From contig JAHDSC010000085.1 in NCBI GenBank assembly GCA_018432925.1, positions 1 through 64,000 on the forward strand: 64,000 bases of DNA, given 5' to 3'. How positions within the stretch are numbered: the first letter of the stretch is position 1; the number at the start of each line of letters is the position of its first letter. This DNA is from Desulfobacterales bacterium. Its GTDB lineage: Bacteria; Desulfobacterota; Desulfobacteria; Desulfobacterales; JAHDSC01. The notes below the pieces were generated by a model, which did no database searches, was not told the DNA's origin, and saw nothing but the letters and a program-made list of their open reading frames with translations. A program made the position numbers and the translations under genes. Positions 42,083-50,897 of this stretch are shown here, one piece after another.

Positions 42083-42859
42083 ATGGAATTAATCAACGCT
42101 CAGTTTGTTTTCAAAATCGCCGCCGGCCTTTATGGCCTGAGCCTGGTGGCCGCTTTTTTGCCCGGCCGGCCACGAGGGGTGGTTTGGATTTTTTTATTGC
42201 CCGCCCTTCTTGCAAATTTCGCGGCCGTGGCGCTGCGCTATTGGCAGGCTTGGCCCATGCTGCCCATGTATCTGGGACCGGTGGCATTGCCTTTCTTTCT
42301 GGGCCTTTTACTACTGTTCAGCAGCCGGAAGGATGGTAACGATGTTATCGTTCGTCGAATGATATTCGCCCTGACCGTGATCATCGCCCTGGCGGCGGCA
42401 TGCTTTCCCAAGGATTTTTACCTTCCGTTTCTGAAATCCTGCACTCCGTTGGCCCATCTTTTCTTTGTATTCGGGGTCGCGGGAAAGGGATGTTTTCTGG
42501 TCGGGGCGGTGTGGGCCATGGCCGGCCTGCACCCAAACCATCGAACCCTCGGGATTGAATCGCAGACCGCGTTGAACCGGTCGCTACGCTGGACGGTTTG
42601 GGGGTTTTCTTTCTGGACGCTTTCCATGTTCGCCGGTGAGTTGTGGTCTTACCTGGGTTGGGGCACGCCGGTGGTATGGGATGATCCGGCGATTACCACT
42701 GCCATGGCTACCTGGTTTTTCTACATCTGCCTGTTGCATCTGCACCTGACCGGCTCCTGGAGCGCCAGGGGCCGGGGCGCATACGCCGCGGCAGGCGCGC
42801 TGGTGATACTGGGCTTGAATTGTTTGCCGGACCTGGGTCCTTTCCGATGGCCGTTTTAA
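42083..42859 (+). CDS. CcsA/ResC-like cytochrome c assembly family membrane protein
   Basis: A 258-residue protein with about eight membrane helices. The periplasmic loop GWGTPVVWDDPAITT (about 190-204) corresponds to the haem-handling WWD region of CcsA/CcmC/CcmF proteins, though one Trp of the usual motif differs. A GKGCFLVGAVW helix with flanking His residues precedes it. Paired with the ResB-like gene that follows, it looks like a system II cytochrome c synthase, which moves haem to the periplasm. Inside a B12-controlled uptake operon it may instead handle a tetrapyrrole such as a corrinoid; this is inference. Confidence 0.8.
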   Translation: MELINAQFVFKIAAGLYGLSLVAAFLPGRPRGVVWIFLLPALLANFAAVALRYWQAWPMLPMYLGPVALPFFLGLLLLFSSRKDGNDVIVRRMIFALTVIIALAAACFPKDFYLPFLKSCTPLAHLFFVFGVAGKGCFLVGAVWAMAGLHPNHRTLGIESQTALNRSLRWTVWGFSFWTLSMFAGELWSYLGWGTPVVWDDPAITTAMATWFFYICLLHLHLTGSWSARGRGAYAAAGALVILGLNCLPDLGPFRWPF

Positions 42860-42861
42860 TC

Positions 42862-43683
42862 ATGATGCGACGATTATTCATTATATGGAACAAACTGGGC
42901 AGCATTCACCTGACGGTGATCTTATGTCTTTTGCTCGCGGTTGACCTGACCTGCGGATATGTCTGTCTGAACCGGCGAACCACCCTTTTTGCGCCGTTGA
43001 ACGACATCGGCCTGGCGGCATGGATCGATACCTACGGCCGATACAATCTTGCCTACACCGCATGGTTTTTCATCCTTTTGGGCCTTTTGACCCTGCTTTG
43101 CGTCAATACCTTCGTCTGCACGACGGACCATGTGGCGGCGTTGATGCGAACCCGGGCGCTTTTCTCCTTCCATCGTCTTTTTTTCAAGTTCGCTCCGCAC
43201 GTCATGCATTATGCCCTGATCGTCATTCTGTCCGGCTACCTAAGCAGTTATCTGTTCGCCCAGGTACTCGATACCCGCACGCTGGTACCCGGCGCTTCAA
43301 TGACCCTGCCCGACACGAAGGCCCGAATCAATTTTGAGGACTTCGACCCGGTATACTACCGGAGCGATCGGCTGCCCGCTTTCCGGGATCGCGTGCTCCG
43401 GCCTCGGGCGCGTCTCCTGCTCACCGACGGCGATCGTCGCCGGGCCGCGGTATTGACCGCCAACCGGCCGGTCAATTTTAAAGGCTACGGTATTTTTCTC
43501 AAGGATTTTGCGCCCAAGGAAAAAGAAGGCGGTATGGACAGGCGGATCCGCATCGATATGAGTATCCGCAAGGACCCCGGAGTCCGGTTCTACATGGCCG
43601 GCATGCTTCTTTTTACGGCGGGACTGGTCATGTATCTGGTTGAGTGGTTTTTTTTCAGGAAAGTTAAAAAGGAAGCCTTATGA
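42862..43683 (+). CDS. ResB-like protein
   Basis: About 273 residues, short for ResB/Ccs1 (usually 400-600). Three N-terminal helices include the pattern WNKLGSIHLTVILCLLLA and WFFILLGLLTLLCVNTFVC. A periplasmic region follows (about 150-240) and a last helix (about 245-265). It pairs with the CcsA-like gene. The start is uncertain: ATG 42862 after the upstream stop is used, ATG 42847 is the alternative. The stop overlaps the next gene (ATGA). Confidence 0.75.
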   Translation: MMRRLFIIWNKLGSIHLTVILCLLLAVDLTCGYVCLNRRTTLFAPLNDIGLAAWIDTYGRYNLAYTAWFFILLGLLTLLCVNTFVCTTDHVAALMRTRALFSFHRLFFKFAPHVMHYALIVILSGYLSSYLFAQVLDTRTLVPGASMTLPDTKARINFEDFDPVYYRSDRLPAFRDRVLRPRARLLLTDGDRRRAAVLTANRPVNFKGYGIFLKDFAPKEKEGGMDRRIRIDMSIRKDPGVRFYMAGMLLFTAGLVMYLVEWFFFRKVKKEAL

Positions 43684-44804
43684 ACGACGGTACCCAAATG
43701 ATCCGATACCTGGCGATCCTCCTGATCGCATCGCTTATCTGTTCCTGCGGCAGCACAGACAGCGACCAACAACAGTCTTTTCTTCAGATCGGAGAATTCA
43801 CCATCAATCGGATCGCCCCGGACCGCACCGAAGTGCGCGACGGTGCCGGCCGCACCCTGGTATTGATTCCACGAGATGCCCCGATGCCCGAGGATGTCGA
43901 GGCTACGCGGGTCGTTCGCGTGCCGGTCAAGCGGGTAGCGGTCTACGGTTTTTTTGATGTGACTACTCTTCGCGTTTTGGGCGTATTGGAGGAAGTACTT
44001 GTAGGGGTCACCTGCCCGCATGATGAATGGTACATCGAGGAGGTCAAAGAGGGCATGGCTTCCGGTAAAATCGCTTATCTGGGCGATTCGAGCAGCATCG
44101 ATTTTGAACGTCTCAAGAAGCAGCAGCCGGAACTGGTGCTGACCTGGGACCATTCCGTTATTCCCATGCTCGGTGAACTCGGGATCCCCTGCGCCATCAC
44201 CTCCACGCCCACAGCCATGTGCCTCAACGCCCGCATGCGTTTCGTTCAATTTCTTGCCCCTTTTTTCCACCGTGAAAAAGAGGCCGACGCCTTTTTCGAC
44301 CGGGTGAACGGCGCCTTGGTCGATATCCGGTTGCGAACGGCCGATGCCGGCCCTCCACCCAAGGTGATGTGGGGTGATATTTACGAAAAGCGGGTGCTGG
44401 TGGAACCGGGCAATGCATGGGTGGGCGAACTGGTGGGGCTTGCCCAAAGCGACTACCTGTTCGACGATGTCTACGGTACCTCCTGTATCGAAATCGCCGT
44501 GGAGCGATTTCTGTACAGCGGTGAGGATGCCGACATTCTGTTCACCTACCGGACCACGGACAGCGGTGCCACTTCCAAAGCGGCCGTGGCGCGTATGAAC
44601 CCGCTGCTGGAAGGCATTCGGCCTTTGAAGTCGGGCAAGGTCTTTGCGCCGCTGCCTCATTATGTCCAGTCGGGCGATCGGCTGGATGAAATCCTCACCG
44701 AGATCGCCGCCATTCTTCATCCGGAGGCGTACCCGAATTTTGAGCGCCGCTATTTCGTGGAACTGCCCGACACCGATCCAATGCCCGAAGGAGGTCGATT
44801 ATGA
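43680..44804 (+). CDS. btuF: ABC transporter substrate-binding lipoprotein, BtuF type
   Basis: A 374-residue binding protein with lipobox LICSCG (Cys at about 23), so it is tethered to a membrane in the periplasm. The fold has RVPVKRVAVYGFFDVTTLRVLG in the N-lobe and DADILFTYR in the C-lobe, as in cobalamin/iron-chelate binders. It is coupled by ATGA overlaps to the ResB-like gene before and to the permease after it. Context (cobalamin riboswitch, permease and ATPase) supports corrinoid binding. Confidence 0.88.
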   Translation: MNDGTQMIRYLAILLIASLICSCGSTDSDQQQSFLQIGEFTINRIAPDRTEVRDGAGRTLVLIPRDAPMPEDVEATRVVRVPVKRVAVYGFFDVTTLRVLGVLEEVLVGVTCPHDEWYIEEVKEGMASGKIAYLGDSSSIDFERLKKQQPELVLTWDHSVIPMLGELGIPCAITSTPTAMCLNARMRFVQFLAPFFHREKEADAFFDRVNGALVDIRLRTADAGPPPKVMWGDIYEKRVLVEPGNAWVGELVGLAQSDYLFDDVYGTSCIEIAVERFLYSGEDADILFTYRTTDSGATSKAAVARMNPLLEGIRPLKSGKVFAPLPHYVQSGDRLDEILTEIAAILHPEAYPNFERRYFVELPDTDPMPEGGRL

Positions 44805-45850
44805 CCACCGCTGAATATATTTTACCCCGAGCAGATTCCGTTTCCTGGCGCAGACCGTTGGTTGTCTTCGCCCTTCTGGGATTTCTAACCACCGTCTTAA
44901 TGGTTCTCAACATCGGTGTCGGATCGGTCTATTTTTCACCGGAGGAAATCTGGAAGACGATCATGCAGCATCAAAGCGTCTCCACCATGGATGCAATCGT
45001 CTGGAAAATTCGTATTCCACGGGCCATTGCCGCCGTACTCGGCGGCGCTTACCTGGCGGTTTCAGGGTTGCTGCTCCAGGTATACTTCCGAAATCCCATC
45101 GTGGGTCCCTTTATTCTGGGAATCTCCTCGGGCGCCACGGTGATGGTTTCCTTTGTGATGCTCACCACCCTGACCGTAGGGATGACTGTGCTCTCGCCCT
45201 TCATGACCACGGTGGCGGCCTTTGCCGGTGCTTACGGGGTCATGCTGATCGTGGTGGCAGTGGCCTCTCGGGTCAAGAGCGGGGTCACGCTGCTGATTGT
45301 GGGACTCATGATGGGTTACCTGTGCGGCGCGGTAACCAGTATTCTCACGGCGCTGGCGGAAAAAGAGAAGATCAAGGGCTTTGTCCTCTGGCAACTGGGC
45401 AGCTTTTCCGGTTTCAAGTGGAGCGAAATCGCCGTGCTGCTGGTCTGCGGAGGGCTTGTTCTGGCGCTGATCTACCTGTTGAGCAAGCCGCTGAACGCTT
45501 TTCTGCTGGGCGAGGAGTATGCCGCGTCCATGGGGGTCAACATCCGCCGTTTTCGGATTCTGATTCTGCTGTGCGCCTGCGCCCTTGCCGGCATGATTAC
45601 ATCGGTTGCCGGTCCGGTCGCTTTCGTGGGGCTGGCCGTTCCCCATATGGCGCGCCTGGGCTTCGGAACGTCGGATAACCGCATTTTGATTCCGGGCGCT
45701 TGCCTGATGGGGGCGCTTGTCACCAGCCTGTGCGATCTGATTGCCCGTATGCTCCTCTCTCCTGTGGAGTTGCCCCTGTCGGCCATCACCGCCTTTTTCG
45801 GCGCCCCTATCGTCATCGGTTTGTTGATGAAACGGAGGGTGAAGTTATGA
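44801..45850 (+). CDS. btuC: FecCD-family ABC permease, BtuC type
   Basis: A 349-residue permease with about ten helices. Hallmarks are IWKIRIPRAIAAVLGGAYLAVSG, PIVGPFILGISSGA, and VAGPVAFVGLAVPHMARL. It would import the ligand of the upstream lipoprotein into the cytoplasm. It overlaps both neighbours by 4 bases. Confidence 0.93.
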   Translation: MTTAEYILPRADSVSWRRPLVVFALLGFLTTVLMVLNIGVGSVYFSPEEIWKTIMQHQSVSTMDAIVWKIRIPRAIAAVLGGAYLAVSGLLLQVYFRNPIVGPFILGISSGATVMVSFVMLTTLTVGMTVLSPFMTTVAAFAGAYGVMLIVVAVASRVKSGVTLLIVGLMMGYLCGAVTSILTALAEKEKIKGFVLWQLGSFSGFKWSEIAVLLVCGGLVLALIYLLSKPLNAFLLGEEYAASMGVNIRRFRILILLCACALAGMITSVAGPVAFVGLAVPHMARLGFGTSDNRILIPGACLMGALVTSLCDLIARMLLSPVELPLSAITAFFGAPIVIGLLMKRRVKL

Positions 45851-47112
45851 ATCGGACACACCAAAGCCATATCCTGACCTGCGGGAACCTGTCCGTCGGC
45901 TATAAGGACAAAACCATTCTGGCCGGGCTGAACCTTGCCTTTGAAGCGGGGCACTTCATCTCCCTGCTGGGGCCGAACGGCGCCGGAAAAACCACCCTGT
46001 TGCGTACCCTGTCGCGCCATCTGGAACCTCTCGGCGGCCGCATCGATGTGCTGGGACGGTCGCTGTCCTCTTTGAGCGCCATGGAACTGGCCAAAATCAT
46101 GGCGGTGGTGCTGACGGACAAAGTATCGCCGCCCCTTTTTACAGTCTTTGAATTTGTTGCCCTGGGCCGCTATCCCCACACCGATTTTCTGGGGCGACTG
46201 GGTTCGGAGGATCGTTCAGTGGTTCAAAATGCCCTGACCGCGGTGCATGCTGAAGATCTGGCGTATCGTCCATTTGCCGATCTGAGCGACGGGGAGCGCC
46301 AGAAGGCTCTGGTGGCCCGGGCCCTGGCCCAGCAGCCTCGTCTTTTGCTGCTGGACGAACCCACGATTCACCTGGACCTGAAGCACCGCGTGGAGGTTAT
46401 GGCGATCCTGCGTGACCTGTGTCGCAGCCGGGGAATCACGGTGGTGGCTTCACTGCATGACGTGGATGTGGCCGCCAAGGTGTCCGACCGGGTGGCCCTG
46501 GTCAAGGACGGCGGCCTGTCGGACTGGGGCGTTCCGGAGGCGGTTTTGACCGGCCGCGCCGTTGCGGAGCTGTACGATTTCAACGATGCCGAATTCAACA
46601 GTCATCTGGGGAGCATCGAACTCCGGGGTGACGGACGCCGGGGCCGCGCCTTCGTCGTGGCCGGAATGGGCAGCGGAGCCTTGGTGTACCGGATGCTTGC
46701 CAAACGGGGGTTTGCCATCGCAACCGGCGTGTTGCACACAAATGATCTGGATTATTACGTGGCCCGATCCCTCGGCGCCGAATGCACGGTCCAGGCCCCA
46801 ATGGAGGCGATCAACGACATGGCCATGACCGCGGCCGCCGAGCAGATGGAAGTTTGTAATGTGGTCATCGATTGCGGTTTCGCCGTGGGTCCCATGAACC
46901 GGAACAACGTGGAACTCCTCCGGGTCGCCATGCAAAAGGGCAAGTCGGTCCTGAGTCTGCGATCCAGCGAGTTAGAAGTGTTGTATCATACCGGCGCGAA
47001 GACATCGCTGGTCCTTTGTGGCGATGTCGTTCACTTGCTGGAAGCTCTCGATCGTCGGTTTCCCGTCAACGATTTTACCCAAAACCTTCCCGAATATTCC
47101 TTGGAGGCATGA
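45847..47112 (+). CDS. btuD: ABC transporter ATPase, BtuD type, with extra C-terminal domain
   Basis: A 421-residue protein. Residues about 10-250 form a standard ATPase: Walker [10 protein letters not shown], signature LSDGERQKALVARAL, Walker B LLLLDEPT. The remaining 165 residues form an additional alpha/beta domain (GRAFVVAGMGSGALVYRML, VVIDCGFAVGPMNRNN) that BtuD lacks. Its function is unknown; it could sense a ligand or nucleotide. The start at 45847 overlaps the permease stop (ATGA). Confidence 0.9.
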   Translation: MNRTHQSHILTCGNLSVGYKDKTILAGLNLAFEAGHFISLLGPNGAGKTTLLRTLSRHLEPLGGRIDVLGRSLSSLSAMELAKIMAVVLTDKVSPPLFTVFEFVALGRYPHTDFLGRLGSEDRSVVQNALTAVHAEDLAYRPFADLSDGERQKALVARALAQQPRLLLLDEPTIHLDLKHRVEVMAILRDLCRSRGITVVASLHDVDVAAKVSDRVALVKDGGLSDWGVPEAVLTGRAVAELYDFNDAEFNSHLGSIELRGDGRRGRAFVVAGMGSGALVYRMLAKRGFAIATGVLHTNDLDYYVARSLGAECTVQAPMEAINDMAMTAAAEQMEVCNVVIDCGFAVGPMNRNNVELLRVAMQKGKSVLSLRSSELEVLYHTGAKTSLVLCGDVVHLLEALDRRFPVNDFTQNLPEYSLEA

Positions 47113-50100
47113 TGAAGCCCTATACCCTATGCTATTTTTCCGCTACGGCCATGGAGCTGCCCTCTCTCAGCGAGGGGGTTCGCCAGTTCCAAAACGGCGG
47201 CGGCCGGATCACGGTTCACGCCCGCACCCAGACCCAGCTTTTTGACCGCGCCCGACAGAAAGCATTCGTGGACCAGGCCCTGGCGTCGGATGCGCTGATC
47301 GTGACACTGCACGGCGGCAAGGCATCCTTCCCTGCCTTCGAGGCATTGATCCGGGCCCTGGATGCCATACCCGAAGACCGGAGGCCTTATCTTCATATTC
47401 AGCCCACCAGCGGCGATGAAGACTCGGCGGACGCGGCCCGGGAGCACTCTCCGGATTTCGGTACGCCGACCTGGGATGAGATCCGACGCTACCTGAGCTA
47501 TGGCGGCCATGTCAACTTTCACCAACTGTTGATTTTCCTGTACAACCGGTTGTTTGATGGTCGGGAGGGATGCCGGTCGGCCATGGAACTGCCCAACGAG
47601 GGCATCTACCATCCGGATATCCCCGGTATCCCTTCCCTGGAGGATTACCTCGCAAAAAAGGTGGACCCCTCCAGACTCACCGTGGGTCTGTGGTTTTACC
47701 AGGTCTACTGGCTGAACAACAACCTGGCGTTTATCGACGCCATCATCCGTTCTATCGAGGCGAAAAGCGCCAACGTGATTCCGGTCTTTCACCTGCGTTA
47801 CAAGGATGCCGACCGGGGCAACCGAGGGGCCGACCATATCGTCGAACATTTTTTCATGGACGGCGACAGCCCCCGCATCCAGGTGCTGCTCAACCCTTTA
47901 ATGTTTTCCCTGACCCTGGTGGCCCCGGAATACAAGACCCTTTTGCCGCGCCTGAACGTACCCTTCATACAGGCCATGACCTGCTCGGCCCCTTACGCTC
48001 AGTGGCAGGAAAGCGTTCAGGGGCTGCCCACCATGGACGTCTCCTATTCGGCGGCTCAGCCGGAGTTCGACGGCGCCCTTATCACCGTGCCGGTGGCCAC
48101 CCGGGAACAGGAAACCATCGATCCCGTGACCGGCGCCCTGCTGGCAAAGTACATGCCGATTCCCGAACGGGTGGACAAGATGGTGCGCCTCGCTCTGAAC
48201 TGGGCCCGCCTGAATCGAATGCCCAATGATCAGCGTCGGGTGGCCATCGTGTTTCACCACTACCCCCCGCGCAACGACCGGATCGGCTGCGCCGCCGGTC
48301 TGGACAGTTTTGCCAGTGTCAAGCTGCTGCTGGACCATATGCAGGCCGCCGGTTACGGCATCGCTCGCACCTTTGCCGACGGAGACGAATTGGCCCATGA
48401 GATGCTGTCTCGCATGACCTGCGACCGGCGCTGGCTGACGCCCGAGCAGATGGCCGCCCGTTCCGAAGCCCATGCCGGTTCGGAACGGTTCGAATCCTGG
48501 CATGCTGAATTGCCCCAGAAAATTCAAGAAAAGATGACCGAGGACTGGGGCAGGATACCCGGCGATCTGTTTGTTCACAATGACCGGATGCACTTTGCCG
48601 GCATCCTTAACGGAAACGTCTTCCTGACCATTCAGCCGCCCCGGGGATATCTGGAAAACATCGATAAGATTTATCACGACATGTATCTGTCGCCGCCCCA
48701 TCACTATCTGGCCCAGTACCGATGGATTCGGGATGTGTTCAAGGCGCATGTGGTGATGCACGTTGGCAAGCACGGCTCCCTGGAATGGCTGCCCGGCAAG
48801 GCCCTGGGCCTTTCCGGTGCATGTTATCCCGACCTGGCGATTATGGAACTGCCCAACGTCTACCCTTACATCATAAACGATCCCGGCGAGGGCACCCAGG
48901 CCAAGCGGCGTTCCTACGCATGCATTATTGATCACCTGACCCCGGCCTTCACCAATGCGGACCTCTACGATGACCTGGGCAAGGTGGAAGGCCTGGTCAA
49001 CGACTACAGCGTCGCCGTGGCGGAGGATCCGGCCAAGGTGGAAATCCTTCGTCCCATGATCTGGGAGGCGGTGGAGGCAGCCGATCTGGACAAGGATCTG
49101 GAGATCGCCAGAGAGGCCGCTATGAACGATTTCGACGCTTTCCTGGAACGGTTGCACGCCTATACCCAGGAGCTGGCCGATACCATGATCAACGACGGGC
49201 TGCATGTGCTGGGCACGCCCCCCCGGAACGAACGTCTGACCGAATTTGTGGTGCAACTCACCCGGTTGCCGAACGGAAACGTGCCGAGCCTGCGCGAAGC
49301 ACTGGTGGTTGCCATGGGCTTGAACTACGACGATGTGCTGGAGAACCGGGGCCGCAGACAGGCGCGTTTCGGCAATCGCACGGGAGGTGAAATCCTGCGC
49401 CAGGCCCACGAAAAAGCCCTGGCCCTGGTGCACGGTCTTGCCGCGTCGGAGTTTCGTCCGGAAAAGGTGTCGGAGATCACAGCGGAGCTTATGGAACGGC
49501 CTTCCTCTCAGGTCGAAACCGCCTTGGCCTATATCGCGGAGACTCTGGTACCCAACATCCGGCGCTGTTCCGAAGAATTCGATTTCAGTTTTCAGGGCTT
49601 TTCCGGTGGATTTGTACCCCCCGGCCCCTCAGGTGCTCCAAGCCGGGGGCAGGCGGATATTCTGCCCACCGGTCGGAATTTTTATTCCGTGGATCCCAAC
49701 AAGATTCCCACCCCGGCCGCCTGGGAAGTTGGGGTTCGGCTGGGCGACGCCCTGCTCGAACGTTATCTGGCGGAAACCGGCAAATACCCGGACAATATCG
49801 GTATCCTGGTTTACGGCACCACCACCATGCGAACCCGCGGCGACGATATCGCCGAGATTTACTACCTGATGGGACTGAAACCGGTCTGGCAGAAAGGCAG
49901 CGGCAATGTCTGCGGGCTGGAAGTGATTCCTTTGAGCGAACTCCGTCGCCCCCGGCTGGACGTAACACCCCGCATCTCCGGCTTTTTCAGGGATTCATTC
50001 CCCAACATTGTGGAGCGCATCGACGAGGCGGTACGCATGGTCGTCGCACTGAAGGAACCCCCGGAATCCAATCTTCTGCGCCGCAACGTATACAAAGACC

Positions 50101-50879
50101 TGGAAGAATATCGACGGGAGGGTATGAGCGAAGAGGAGGCATTCAGAGAAGCCACTTTTCGCGTGTTCGGTTGCCCTCCGGGCACATACGGCGCCGGTGT
50201 CGCCGAACTGGTGGAATCCAAGAACTGGAAAACCCAGGAAGACCTGGGTAACAACTACATTCGTTACTCCTCCCACGCATACGGAGAAGGAAGTTACGGC
50301 AAACAAAAACCGGACGCCTTCCGCCGCCAACTGGCTCGCATGGACGTCACCGTGAAAAACGAAGACTCCCGGGAATACGATATGATGTCGTGCACCGATT
50401 ATTACAATTATTACGGCGGTCTGATTGTGGCCGCCAAGACGGTGCGCGGCGAATTGCCCTTCGCCGTCATGGGCGACAGCGCCGATCCCAAGCGTGTCAA
50501 GATCCGTACCACCTTTGAAGAAGCAAAGCACGTGCTGCGCTCCCGTCTGGTCAACCCCAAGTGGCTGGCGGGGATGAAGCGCCACGGCTACAAGGGTGCC
50601 GGCGATATCTCCCACATGATGGACGTTGTTTTGGGATGGGACGCCACCGCCGAAGTCGTCGACGACTGGATGTACGAAAAGATCGCCAACGCCTATGCCC
50701 TGGACCCGGAGATGCGGCAATGGATGAAAGACGTCAATCCATTTGCCTTGCAAAACATCCTCGACAAGCTGCTGGAAGCCATCAGCCGGGGGATGTGGAA
50801 CGCCGGTGATGAAATGGAAGAGCGATTACGCAATGCCTACCTTGAGATGGAGGGTGAAATCGAGGAATGGACGGAGTAG
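47112..50879 (+). CDS. cobN: cobaltochelatase subunit CobN
   Basis: A 1255-residue cytoplasmic CobN-family protein without signal peptide or membrane helix. Conserved pieces include VVMHVGKHGSLEWLPGKA (about 545-562), NVYPYIINDPGEGTQAKRR, and KYPDNIGILVYGTTTMRTRGDD. A DYYNYYGGLI segment and the C-terminal GWDATAEVVDDWMYE follow. In class I chelatases it binds metal and tetrapyrrole and is driven by AAA+ subunits, which are encoded at 52626 and 54626. A bare CobN in an organism with CbiX is a known genomic pattern, but what it metallates is not proven. ATG 47112 has GGAGG 4 nt upstream; ATG 47109 overlaps the btuD stop. Confidence 0.92.
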   Translation: MKPYTLCYFSATAMELPSLSEGVRQFQNGGGRITVHARTQTQLFDRARQKAFVDQALASDALIVTLHGGKASFPAFEALIRALDAIPEDRRPYLHIQPTSGDEDSADAAREHSPDFGTPTWDEIRRYLSYGGHVNFHQLLIFLYNRLFDGREGCRSAMELPNEGIYHPDIPGIPSLEDYLAKKVDPSRLTVGLWFYQVYWLNNNLAFIDAIIRSIEAKSANVIPVFHLRYKDADRGNRGADHIVEHFFMDGDSPRIQVLLNPLMFSLTLVAPEYKTLLPRLNVPFIQAMTCSAPYAQWQESVQGLPTMDVSYSAAQPEFDGALITVPVATREQETIDPVTGALLAKYMPIPERVDKMVRLALNWARLNRMPNDQRRVAIVFHHYPPRNDRIGCAAGLDSFASVKLLLDHMQAAGYGIARTFADGDELAHEMLSRMTCDRRWLTPEQMAARSEAHAGSERFESWHAELPQKIQEKMTEDWGRIPGDLFVHNDRMHFAGILNGNVFLTIQPPRGYLENIDKIYHDMYLSPPHHYLAQYRWIRDVFKAHVVMHVGKHGSLEWLPGKALGLSGACYPDLAIMELPNVYPYIINDPGEGTQAKRRSYACIIDHLTPAFTNADLYDDLGKVEGLVNDYSVAVAEDPAKVEILRPMIWEAVEAADLDKDLEIAREAAMNDFDAFLERLHAYTQELADTMINDGLHVLGTPPRNERLTEFVVQLTRLPNGNVPSLREALVVAMGLNYDDVLENRGRRQARFGNRTGGEILRQAHEKALALVHGLAASEFRPEKVSEITAELMERPSSQVETALAYIAETLVPNIRRCSEEFDFSFQGFSGGFVPPGPSGAPSRGQADILPTGRNFYSVDPNKIPTPAAWEVGVRLGDALLERYLAETGKYPDNIGILVYGTTTMRTRGDDIAEIYYLMGLKPVWQKGSGNVCGLEVIPLSELRRPRLDVTPRISGFFRDSFPNIVERIDEAVRMVVALKEPPESNLLRRNVYKDLEEYRREGMSEEEAFREATFRVFGCPPGTYGAGVAELVESKNWKTQEDLGNNYIRYSSHAYGEGSYGKQKPDAFRRQLARMDVTVKNEDSREYDMMSCTDYYNYYGGLIVAAKTVRGELPFAVMGDSADPKRVKIRTTFEEAKHVLRSRLVNPKWLAGMKRHGYKGAGDISHMMDVVLGWDATAEVVDDWMYEKIANAYALDPEMRQWMKDVNPFALQNILDKLLEAISRGMWNAGDEMEERLRNAYLEMEGEIEEWTE

Positions 50880-50897
50880 GATGAAGGTTGCGCCGAC

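Noticed and set aside
46872-47111. 80-residue N-terminal extension of CobN
   Set aside because: It lies wholly inside btuD in another frame; CobN homology and the ribosome-binding site start at 47112.
47898-49433. Minus-strand frame of 511 residues opposite cobN
   Set aside because: Antisense shadow; cobN is complete and in operon context.
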